From positions 341-5,984 of the forward strand of contig JAKART010000165.1 of assembly GCA_021819255.1 (NCBI GenBank): a stretch of DNA of 5,644 nt, written 5' to 3'. Shown here piece after piece: positions 1 to 5,644 of the stretch (the stretch's first letter is position 1; every line of letters begins with the position of its first letter). This DNA comes from Acidobacteriota bacterium (GTDB lineage Bacteria; Acidobacteriota; Terriglobia; Terriglobales; Acidobacteriaceae). The translations under genes and the position numbers were made by a program. The notes beneath the pieces are model-generated. The model had not been told where the DNA came from. It was given only the letters and a program-made list of their open reading frames with translations, and ran no database searches.

Positions 1-18
1 GGGTGACCGTGGGAGCCC

Positions 19-1251
19 ATGAAGTATCCGCAGATCATCAACTCGCGCATCGAACGTCTTCGCATCAAGCTCGAAGGCGTTTCCAAGCTATTGCGTGGAC
101 CGGTCTGGTTTCCGCAGGTTCCTCTGGCCCTGATGCTGTGGCTGGCGGGCTTCTGGGTCTTGCAGGGAGACTGGGGCAACCACTGGTTTGCGGGGCTGCG
201 CTCGCTGGCGAATGGAGATTTTTATTTCAATCTCCAGATGCACAAGCTGCCGTCCTTGTTCATCGGCAGCGGCATGCTCATCATGGGGTTTGCGTTGCTG
301 TGGCGCTCCCGTCTGGCATGGATCGTGGCCTTGCTGCTGGCGGTGACGGCAACCACCAACACCGTGCTGGGCAGACACGCCCACGCGGGGCCTTTGTCTA
401 CCTACTTCCTGCTGATCGTGGTTGCGCTGCTGGTTACCTGGCGCAGCTTTGATCGATCAAGCGTAGCGGCCAGCACGCTCTTCGCCGTCACCTCCGGCTT
501 GATGCTGCTGCTGTACGCTACCTTTGGCGCGTACTACCTTGGTGGGGGGTTCACGCCGCCAATCAACAATCTGGTGACCGCCCTCTACTACTCCATGGTC
601 ACCATGAGCACGGTGGGCTATGGAGACATCGTCCCCCGAACAGATGAGGCCCGGCTGTTTACGGTCTCGGTGATCATTCTCGGCGTGGCCGTCTTTGCCA
701 CTTCACTCACGGCGGTGATTGCTCCTTTGGTGAGCCGAAGCCTGCTGCGTATTGTCAACCGGAGGAGTCCCAAGATGAAACGGCATCACCACTATGTTGT
801 CGTGGGTAACACGTCCCTGGCTATCAATACCGCGCAAGAACTGGAAAAGCGCGGCCTGGTTGTGGTGCGCATCATGAGGGAAGCGGTCGACGCGGCGGAG
901 GCCAAGGGGCCGGAGGTCGTGCTGGGAGATCCCAGCACGGCGGAGACACTGCGCCAGGCGGACGCCGAGCAGGCCACTGCCGTATTGGCCATGCTGGACG
1001 ATGATGCGGAGAATGCGTTTGTGATCCTTGCCATGCGAGAGCTCGCTCCCGGCGTTCGCACGGTTGCCGCCGTGAATGACGCCCGTCAGTTGAACAAGGT
1101 CAAGCTTGCTCAGCCGGATGTGGTGATTGCGCCCCAAGTGCTGGGTGGGGAGCTCACGGCCATGCTGTTGGCCGGTGAGACGATCACCCCCGAGTTTGTG
1201 ATGCAGCACGTCTTCCAGAGCTTGAAGACGAAGTCGTCAACCGACAAGTGA
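19..1251 (+). CDS. kch: Kch-like six-TM potassium channel with C-terminal RCK (TrkA-N) domain
   Basis: Inner-membrane K+ channel of the voltage-gated-like (VIC) superfamily, 410 residues; E. coli Kch has 417. Hydrophobic segments lie at about 34-50, 78-95, 98-117, 125-141, 149-174 and 212-238. The pore loop at 185-203 carries the K+ selectivity filter TVGYGD (198-203) followed by IVP. The S4-equivalent (125-141) lacks regularly spaced Arg/Lys, so it is probably not voltage-gated. Residues 257-370 form an RCK/TrkA-N Rossmann domain beginning HYVVVGN; the glycine motif is degenerate (G263-N-T-S-L-A), as in E. coli Kch (GHSILA), so nucleotide binding is uncertain. There is no TrkA-C domain. Stretches such as MSTVGYGDIVP, ARLFT, VFATS and DNAF/ENAF-type residues match E. 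coli Kch as I remember it. ATG 19 is the first possible start: an in-frame TGA lies at 4-6, and GGGAG at 11-15 is a close-spaced ribosome site. In the rows I counted, GC is somewhat lower than in the opposing gene. The physiological role of Kch proteins is poorly defined. Confidence 0.93.
   Translation: MKYPQIINSRIERLRIKLEGVSKLLRGPVWFPQVPLALMLWLAGFWVLQGDWGNHWFAGLRSLANGDFYFNLQMHKLPSLFIGSGMLIMGFALLWRSRLAWIVALLLAVTATTNTVLGRHAHAGPLSTYFLLIVVALLVTWRSFDRSSVAASTLFAVTSGLMLLLYATFGAYYLGGGFTPPINNLVTALYYSMVTMSTVGYGDIVPRTDEARLFTVSVIILGVAVFATSLTAVIAPLVSRSLLRIVNRRSPKMKRHHHYVVVGNTSLAINTAQELEKRGLVVVRIMREAVDAAEAKGPEVVLGDPSTAETLRQADAEQATAVLAMLDDDAENAFVILAMRELAPGVRTVAAVNDARQLNKVKLAQPDVVIAPQVLGGELTAMLLAGETITPEFVMQHVFQSLKTKSSTDK
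761..777 (+). promoter_or_regulatory. Internal ribosome-binding site and ATG inside kch (separate RCK-domain start)
   Basis: GGAGGAG at 761-767 is a near-consensus Shine-Dalgarno placed 7 bases before an in-frame ATG at 775-777 (codon 253, context PKMKRHHH). It sits exactly between the last membrane helix and the RCK domain. Starting here would give a soluble 158-residue RCK protein. E. coli Kch is reported to produce its RCK domain separately from an internal Met (M240) at the equivalent position, and archaeal MthK does the same from Met107. The site is better spaced than the one at the annotated start of this gene. Sequence alone cannot show that it is used. Confidence 0.55.
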
Positions 1252-1284
1252 TGTAGCTGTGTGTCTGGATGGGCATCCTGCGAA

Positions 1285-1313
1285 CCCACATCTCTGAGAA
1301 GCCGAGATATGGG
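1285..1313. terminator. Inverted repeat in the convergent gap, possible weak bidirectional terminator
   Basis: CCCACATCTC (1285-1294) and GAGATATGGG (1304-1313) form a 10-base stem with one C/A mismatch around a 9-base loop, 33 bases past the kch stop. No T-run follows on either strand, so it is not a canonical intrinsic terminator. Position between convergent genes is the main argument for a termination or mRNA-end role. Confidence 0.3.
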
Positions 1314-1317
1314 GGCA

Positions 1318-1350
1318 CGCACCTTGTCCTGCCGAAGAGCTTCCGGTGCG
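1318..1350 (-). terminator. Inverted repeat directly after the fusion gene's stop codon, possible 3' hairpin
   Basis: CGCACC (1318-1323) and GGTGCG (1345-1350) are perfect 6-base inverted repeats. The second arm abuts the TAG stop at 1351-1353 of the minus-strand gene. The 21 bases between them contain a smaller imperfect stem (GAAG at 1334-1337 against CTTC at 1340-1343, within CCG...CGG). There is no U-tract. It may stabilise or end the long symporter-hydrolase-muramidase mRNA, but a chance repeat in GC-rich DNA is possible. Confidence 0.22.
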
Positions 1351-4300
1351 CTACTCGTAGAGCAGGTAGAGGCTGCGGGTGGTGAGGTAGGTGTGGAGCG
1401 CGGGCTGCCAGGATTGTGCGACGCTGCGGGGATCTTCCCCTCCCTCAATGGCGTCCAGCGTGGCTCGGCTGCCCAGCAGCCGCAAGGTCTTTGCAAGCTG
1501 GAACTGCTGCGGGTAGAGGCGGTGCAGGGCGCTCAGGATCTCTACGCCCATCTCCGGGGAGTCAAGGACGCGGCGGTCGGTGAGGGTGATCCGTACCGCC
1601 GGGATCGTCTGGCCGTGAAAAGGATAGCGATTGGCGGAGTCGGCAACGGCGGTGGTGGTGGCCGTGAAGGTGACGCCCGGGATCTGTCGCCGGTTCAAGG
1701 CCCGCGCGACCTCCGCAGCGTTCATCCAGGAGGCTCCGAAAAGAGAAAAGGACGCGTCCGTGCCGCGTCCGGCTGAGACGCCTGTGAAGTCCAGAAGGCC
1801 AAGGCCCGGGTAGAGTGTTGCCGCTGTCACTGAAGGCAGGTTGGGGCTGGGGTTGACCCAGGGCAGGCCGGTCTGGTCAAAGTACTCGGCGCGTGACCAG
1901 TGCTGCAGCGGGACGACCGTGAGGTCGGCGTCGAGGTGCTTGACGCCAGCGATGTACTCGGCCAGCTCTCCCAGCGTCATTCCGTTGCGAACCGGCAGCG
2001 GCATGAAGTCGATGTAATCGCCCGGCCCGGTGGTGAAGGCGGCGTCCGAGACCGGCCCCTGCACCTGCGCGCCGTCGATCAGGGCCGGGCGGTCCAGCAC
2101 GATGATCTTCAGGTCATGGTGATAGACGGTCATCTCCTGCGCGGCGGCTTCGAGGAAGTATCCCGTGACCGTCTCGTAGGTGTAGAAGCGCACGCCGACG
2201 TCCTGCAGGTCAATCACGACGGCGTCGAGGTTCTTCAACTGTTCGTGGGAAGGGCGTTTGTCCGCCTCTGTGGGGCCGTAGAGGCTGGTGACAGGCAGGC
2301 CGGTGATGGGTTCGAGCTCGGCGCGCAGGTGGGTGGTGTCCTGCCTGCCGAAGATGCCGTGCTCGGGAGAGAAGATGGTCGCCAGCTTCGCTCCCGGAAC
2401 CGCTTGGGGCAGGTCTTTGGCCAGGATGGCGATGGTCGAGCGGCGGTTGCTGTCGATGCCGGTCTGATTGGTGAGCACGCCCAGCACCGGCGGATGGCCG
2501 ATCTCTTTGACCAGTGCGGCGAAGAGAGCGAAGTGCTGCTGCTCGACAACGTCGATTCCGGTGAGGGTGCGGCCGGTGGCCGCAGTCTGTTTGCCTGCGC
2601 CGGATGCCTTTGCGGCTGCGCCGGGCGCGGGCGCGCAGAAGAGGTTGGGGTCGCCGCACTCGGCCGGAGCGGTGGAGTCAGGCGGATGGTAGAGCCCCAG
2701 GGCCTCTGCCGCGGCGGTGGCTACCTGACCGCGCAGGTTGGAGATGGGAGGGTTGCCGCGGGGATGAATCGCGTTGGCCAGAAGAACGATGTAGGTGTCT
2801 GAGCCGGGATCGATCCACAGTGCGGTGCCGGTGTAGCCGGTATGGCCGAAGCTGCCGACGGGGAAGACCACGCCGCGCGGCTTGGAGAAGCCGCTGTCGA
2901 TATCCCAGCCATAGCCGCGCAGGTCCTGATGTTTGACAGAGGGATAGTGCGGCGCCAGGCCGGGCGCGGCGGGGGCTTCGCCGGCGGCGATGGCCGCGCG
3001 CTGGGCCTGATTGGCCTCCGCGAGCTGGTCCGGCGTATGGCCGGGCTGCTCCGGCGCGATCATCAGCTCCAGCGTGGAGCGCTTGAGGGGAAAGCGGCTG
3101 GGCCGGCCGGCGAGGCGATCCAGCAGCGCCTGGGCGAAGAGGGCGACGTCCTGGGCGGTGGAGAAGACGCCGGCGTGGCCGGCGACGCCGCCCATGCGGC
3201 GGGTGGAGGGATCATCCACCGAGCCCCACAGCAGCCGGTTGTAGTCCGGGTTGTTCTGCGCGTTGCCCTCGTCATCGTGAGCGGTGGGCGCAATCTTCTG
3301 CAGCAGAGAGACGTTCCAGTCTCCGGGCTTGCAGGGGCGGGCAGGGCTGGAGCCGGGAGCGAGCCCGATGGCCGCTCCGTAGACCTGGTACGCTCCGCAG
3401 GCGCGGGCCAGGGGGAGATAGCGGGTGTGAGTCATGCCCAGAGGCGTGAAGATGTGCTGCTGGGCGTAGACCTCCAGCGGCTCTCCGCTGAGGCGCTGCA
3501 CCATGGAGCCGAGCAGGATGAAGTTGACGTCCGAGTAGCGAAAGACGGCTCCGGGAGCGGAGATCAGCGGCGTGGTAAAGGCCCGGTGGAGGCCTGCGGC
3601 GAAGTCGGGCTTGGCCAGCCCCCAGGGGGATCTCATGGTGACGTCGCCGGGCTCGCCGGAGGTGTGGGTGAGGAGCATGCGGATGGTGACCTGGGCGCGA
3701 ACGGGATCGTGCTGGGCGTTGAACTCGGGAAGGTACTTCTCTACCGGATCTTCAAAGCGCAGCTTGCCTTGCTCGTAGAGCTGCATGATGGCCGTGGCGG
3801 TGCTGAGGCACTTGCTGAGCGAGGCCATGTCGAAGACGGTGTCCATGGTCATGGGCAGGGCGGAGGAAGGCCGTCCATCCAGCCCGGGCTCGCCGGCCAG
3901 CTTGCGGTCTCCGTAGGCGTGCTCAAAGACCACGTGCCCGTTATGCCCGACGAGCAGCGCGACGCCCGGCGGTTGGTGGGTGACGACAGCATCATGGATC
4001 AGACGGGAGACGAGGCTGAAGTCAGGAGCCTGGGAGTGAGTGGAGGCGTTGGCGGCTAGCGATTGCGCATGGCCGGCGCGAGCGCCGAGCAGAGGCAGGG
4101 AGAGCAATGTGGCTGTGAGGGCGACCAAGCCGGCGACGGAATGGGCCGTCTTCCGGCGGGAGGGTGAGCTGCCCGAGAGCAGGCTGACCAGCGCCCCGAC
4201 GAAGAAGGTTGCGGCTGCGCCGATAAGGACATACCAGGTCCAGGCGATGGGCGGTAGGGTGATGGGACCGAGGTGCATGGGGAAGACTCCTTGCCAAAGC

Positions 4301-5644
4301 CAGAGGTTGAGGAGAAAGCCGAAGATCATGCCTGTGATTGCGCCGGTCTGGGTGGCGAACCGGGTGAGCGTTCCGAGCAGGAAGACGCCGAGCAGAGAGC
4401 CATAGGCAACGGAGGCGATCGAGAGGCCGATGACGACCACGTGGCCCTTGCCGCCAACCAGTGCTGCGTAGGCGGCGATGGCGTACAGCACCAGCGCCCA
4501 GAAGACAGTGGAGGATTTGCTGATCAGGGCGCGCTCCCGGTCATCGGCCTCCGGCCGCAGAGGCGCGTAGAAGTCCACCACGGTGGTGGAGGAGAGGCCG
4601 TTCAAGGCGGCGGAGAGATTGGACATGGCCGCGGCGAGGATGGCCGCGACGAGCAGGCCGGCGATGCCGGGGGGCATCTCCCGGACGATGAAGGTGGGGA
4701 AGATGCGGTCGGCGCTGGAGAAGACCGCCGGGTGTTGCGCGTAGAAGACGTAGAGCCCCGCGCCGATGAGCAGGAAGAGGGCGAACTGCACGAAGATCAC
4801 CACCCCGGAGCTGAGCAGGGCAAGCTGCGACTCGCGCAGGTTACGCGCGGCCAGCATGCGCTGCACCATCAACTGATCGGTCCCGTGCGAGGCCATGGTG
4901 AGGAAGGCTCCGCCGAGGATGCCAGCCCAGAAGGTGTAGGCGGTGGTGAGGTTGAAGGTGAAGTTGAGCATGTGAAAGCGGCCGGCGGCAGAGGCTACGG
5001 CGTGGATGGCGCTCCAGCCGCCGTGGACGTGGGAGCCGAGGGTGAGCAGCGCGACCAGCGTGCCGCCGAAGTAGATGGCCATCTGCACGACGTCGGTCCA
5101 GATGACGGCGGCCATGCCGCCCTCGAAGGTGTAGAGCAGGGTGAGGGCGGAGATGATGCCGATGGAGAGCAGGTCGCGGGTGCCGATGGCGATGGCGACG
5201 ACGATGGAGACGGCGAACACGCGCACGCCCTCAGCAGCCGCCCGCATGACGAGAAACAGGCCGGCGGTGACCTTGTAGAGGGATGGTCCAAAGCGCTGAT
5301 CGATGAGCTGATAGGCGGTGAGCATCCGGCCGGCGAAGTAGCGGGGCAGAAAGAGAATGGCGACCACGATGCGGCCGATCATGTAGCCGATGACGACCTG
5401 GAGGAAGCCGAAGTTCCCGGCGAAGGCGACGCCGGGGATGGAGATGATAGTGAGCGTGGAGGTCTCCGCGGAGACGATGGAGAGCGAGATGGCCCACCAA
5501 GGGATGGTGTTGTTGGCCAGAAAGTAGCTGCGCAGGGAGCGGTCCGCGGGCGCGCCCGAGCCGGAGAGCTTGCGGAAGCGCAGACCAAAGAGGGTGATTC
5601 CCACCAGGTAAATGGCGATCACAGCGAGGTCAAAGGCAGATCGG
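1351..5644 (-). CDS. Fusion protein: SSS-family symporter + beta-lactamase-fold (AmiE-like) serine hydrolase + NamZ/DUF1343 exo-muramidase (5' end outside window)
   Basis: Single open frame of 1,423 codons counted from a GTG at 5622, ending at TAG 1351-1353. The frame continues open through base 5644 (codons for RSAFDLA precede the GTG), and SSS proteins usually carry such residues before the first helix. The real start is therefore probably just outside the window and the CDS is partial. Numbering from the GTG, domains in order are: sodium:solute symporter (1-484), signal-peptide-like hydrophobic segment (490-520), serine hydrolase with intact SxxK, YSD and HTG motifs (535-978), an Ala/Gly-rich linker with two cysteines (979-1020), and NamZ/DUF1343 (1022-1423) with PEHG, DRPALIDG, NPSPN and GRGT motifs. 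All active-site landmarks are intact, with no sign of decay. Taken together the domains suggest peptidoglycan-fragment salvage: periplasmic removal of stem peptide, release of MurNAc from muropeptide ends, and Na+-driven uptake. The function of each domain is known from families; the coupled role is inference. It converges on kch with a 99-base gap. Confidence 0.9.
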   Translation of the reverse strand, partial: RSAFDLAVIAIYLVGITLFGLRFRKLSGSGAPADRSLRSYFLANNTIPWWAISLSIVSAETSTLTIISIPGVAFAGNFGFLQVVIGYMIGRIVVAILFLPRYFAGRMLTAYQLIDQRFGPSLYKVTAGLFLVMRAAAEGVRVFAVSIVVAIAIGTRDLLSIGIISALTLLYTFEGGMAAVIWTDVVQMAIYFGGTLVALLTLGSHVHGGWSAIHAVASAAGRFHMLNFTFNLTTAYTFWAGILGGAFLTMASHGTDQLMVQRMLAARNLRESQLALLSSGVVIFVQFALFLLIGAGLYVFYAQHPAVFSSADRIFPTFIVREMPPGIAGLLVAAILAAAMSNLSAALNGLSSTTVVDFYAPLRPEADDRERALISKSSTVFWALVLYAIAAYAALVGGKGHVVVIGLSIASVAYGSLLGVFLLGTLTRFATQTGAITGMIFGFLLNLWLWQGVFPMHLGPITLPPIAWTWYVLIGAAATFFVGALVSLLSGSSPSRRKTAHSVAGLVALTATLLSLPLLGARAGHAQSLAANASTHSQAPDFSLVSRLIHDAVVTHQPPGVALLVGHNGHVVFEHAYGDRKLAGEPGLDGRPSSALPMTMDTVFDMASLSKCLSTATAIMQLYEQGKLRFEDPVEKYLPEFNAQHDPVRAQVTIRMLLTHTSGEPGDVTMRSPWGLAKPDFAAGLHRAFTTPLISAPGAVFRYSDVNFILLGSMVQRLSGEPLEVYAQQHIFTPLGMTHTRYLPLARACGAYQVYGAAIGLAPGSSPARPCKPGDWNVSLLQKIAPTAHDDEGNAQNNPDYNRLLWGSVDDPSTRRMGGVAGHAGVFSTAQDVALFAQALLDRLAGRPSRFPLKRSTLELMIAPEQPGHTPDQLAEANQAQRAAIAAGEAPAAPGLAPHYPSVKHQDLRGYGWDIDSGFSKPRGVVFPVGSFGHTGYTGTALWIDPGSDTYIVLLANAIHPRGNPPISNLRGQVATAAAEALGLYHPPDSTAPAECGDPNLFCAPAPGAAAKASGAGKQTAATGRTLTGIDVVEQQHFALFAALVKEIGHPPVLGVLTNQTGIDSNRRSTIAILAKDLPQAVPGAKLATIFSPEHGIFGRQDTTHLRAELEPITGLPVTSLYGPTEADKRPSHEQLKNLDAVVIDLQDVGVRFYTYETVTGYFLEAAAQEMTVYHHDLKIIVLDRPALIDGAQVQGPVSDAAFTTGPGDYIDFMPLPVRNGMTLGELAEYIAGVKHLDADLTVVPLQHWSRAEYFDQTGLPWVNPSPNLPSVTAATLYPGLGLLDFTGVSAGRGTDASFSLFGASWMNAAEVARALNRRQIPGVTFTATTTAVADSANRYPFHGQTIPAVRITLTDRRVLDSPEMGVEILSALHRLYPQQFQLAKTLRLLGSRATLDAIEGGEDPRSVAQSWQPALHTYLTTRSLYLLYE
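1354..2559 (-). other. Domain: NamZ/DUF1343 exo-beta-N-acetylmuramidase
   Basis: Residues 1022-1423 cover a full-length DUF1343 unit. Landmarks in order are VLTNQTGID (1049-1057), IFSPEHGIFG (1083-1092), SLYGPTEADKRPS (1113-1125), DAVVIDLQDVGVRFYTYE (1133-1150), VLDRPALIDGAQVQGP (1175-1190), LPVRNGMTLGELA (1209-1221), GLPWVNPSPNLP (1252-1263) and GVSAGRGTD (1281-1289). E1087 of PEHG is, as I recall, the glutamate proposed as catalytic in B. subtilis NamZ (YbbC). NamZ removes MurNAc from the non-reducing end of peptide-free muropeptide chains. It works with NagZ and the AmiE amidase, whose family is represented immediately upstream in the same chain. Confidence 0.9.
2689..4020 (-). other. Domain: beta-lactamase-family serine hydrolase (AmiE/class C type)
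   Basis: Residues 535-978, about 440 residues, PF00144-type fold. The nucleophile motif is S601-L-S-K604 in FDMASLSKCLSTATAIMQL, preceded by the GVALLVGHNGHVVFEHAYGDRK strand region. The second motif is Y696-S-D within GAVFRYSDVNFILLG, and the third is H927-T-G followed by YTGT. Secondary landmarks are LLTHTSG (650-656) and GGVAGHAGVFSTAQDVALFAQALL (811-834). Members include AmpC, esterases, D-Ala peptidases and B. subtilis AmiE, a MurNAc-L-alanine amidase. Being fused to NamZ, the AmiE role fits best, but esterase or peptidase activity cannot be excluded. An Ala-rich insert lies at about 864-892. C742 and C764 could pair in the periplasm. Confidence 0.88.
4063..4155 (-). other. Signal-peptide-like hydrophobic segment joining symporter to hydrolase
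   Basis: Residues 490-520 read as a Sec signal: basic RRK (489-491), a hydrophobic run of about 20 residues (AGLVALTATLLSLPLL) and small-residue cleavage-like sites (ARA 514-516, GHA 517-519) before QSLAANA. Here it is internal, straight after the last symporter helix. It may be a fossil of the hydrolase's own signal peptide, now acting as an extra helix that returns the chain to the periplasm, or it may still be cleaved. There is no in-frame ATG or GTG between the symporter end and this segment; only rare-type TTG codons (for example codon 499) could start a separate hydrolase. Confidence 0.7.
4171..5644 (-). other. Domain: sodium:solute symporter (SSS/SLC5-like), N-terminal part of the fusion
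   Basis: Residues 1-484 of the fusion form a LeuT-fold Na+/solute symporter, inner membrane. Helices are visible at roughly 1-16, 40-64, 70-93, 117-147, 150-173, 177-196, 228-245, 264-295, 315-335, 370-390, 395-417, 424-445 and 457-483. Family landmarks are SAETSTLTIISIPG (51-64, first core helix), FEGGMAAVIWTDVVQ (166-180) and AAAMSNLSAALNGLSST (330-346, the helix that supplies Na2-site residues in vSGLT and PutP). The substrate cannot be read from sequence. SSS members carry sugars, sialic acid, proline and vitamins. Fusion to cell-wall enzymes points to an amino sugar such as MurNAc or GlcNAc-MurNAc, or to released stem peptides or amino acids. Confidence 0.9.

Noticed and set aside
3..452. 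+ strand open frame starting at GTG 3, overlapping the start of kch
   Set aside because: It is in another frame of the kch membrane region, its product resembles nothing known, and the kch frame has all the expected helices.
703..1209. - strand open frame (168 codons) antisense to the kch RCK domain
   Set aside because: The kch reading frame is clearly supported by family motifs, and the antisense translation is rich in His/Gln/Arg with no motif.
1641..1665. Short GGC/GGTGGTGG repeat-like run
   Set aside because: It encodes ordinary Ala/Thr-rich NamZ sequence (ATTTAVADS). It is codon-level simplicity in GC-rich DNA, not a repeat array.
1900..2802. + strand open frame (300 codons) antisense to NamZ
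   Set aside because: It is low-complexity Gly/Arg/Val-rich with no family resemblance, and it is fully covered by the well-supported NamZ coding sequence.
2842..4059. Long + strand open frame (405 codons) antisense to the hydrolase domain
   Set aside because: The translation is Gly/Ala/Arg/Val-rich with no recognisable motif, while the opposite strand has a continuous, motif-rich enzyme. GC-rich genes commonly leave such open antisense frames.
4063..4180. Possibility that the fusion is two genes wrongly joined by a sequencing error
   Set aside because: The frame runs through the junction with smooth domain spacing, no compressed homopolymer and no nearby ATG/GTG start or SD for a second gene. 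A true fusion is the simpler reading, though resequencing would settle it.

Overview
The window holds two convergent genes on GC-rich DNA, with a 99-base gap (1252-1350) between their stop codons. Coding density is essentially complete. I see no RNA genes, insertion sequences, CRISPR arrays or integrase/attachment signals. GC content, the style of the proteins (a sodium:solute symporter, an Ala/Pro-rich periplasmic serine hydrolase and a DUF1343/NamZ domain) and the absence of a DGGR-type lipoprotein design suggest a Gram-negative soil bacterium, most likely an Acidobacteriaceae-type acidobacterium. This assignment is an inference from protein style; no marker gene is present.

Left part (+ strand, 19-1251): a complete six-TM potassium channel with a C-terminal RCK/TrkA-N domain, closely resembling Escherichia coli Kch. 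It has the TVGYGD filter, no arginine-rich S4 and a single cytoplasmic Rossmann domain. A near-consensus Shine-Dalgarno (761-767) precedes an in-frame ATG (775) at the TM/RCK boundary. From memory of the alignment, this is the same place where E. coli kch is reported to start a separate soluble RCK product.

Right part (- strand, from beyond 5644 to 1351): one uninterrupted reading frame of more than 1,423 codons that joins three proteins normally encoded by separate genes. In order these are a 12-13 TM SSS-family symporter, a periplasmic SxxK serine hydrolase of the beta-lactamase/AmiE type, and a NamZ/DUF1343 exo-beta-N-acetylmuramidase. A signal-peptide-like hydrophobic segment sits between the symporter and the hydrolase and would carry the last two domains to the periplasm. 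In Bacillus subtilis, amiE (beta-lactamase-fold MurNAc-L-Ala amidase) and namZ lie in the MurNAc-recycling operon beside the murP transporter. The fusion therefore reads as a one-polypeptide version of 'strip the peptide, cut off MurNAc, import the product'. The 5' end of this gene lies outside the window, because the frame stays open through the last base.

The main observation is this transporter-amidase-muramidase fusion. The second is the conserved-looking internal translation start in kch. The convergent gap carries two inverted repeats that may end transcription, but neither is a canonical terminator.
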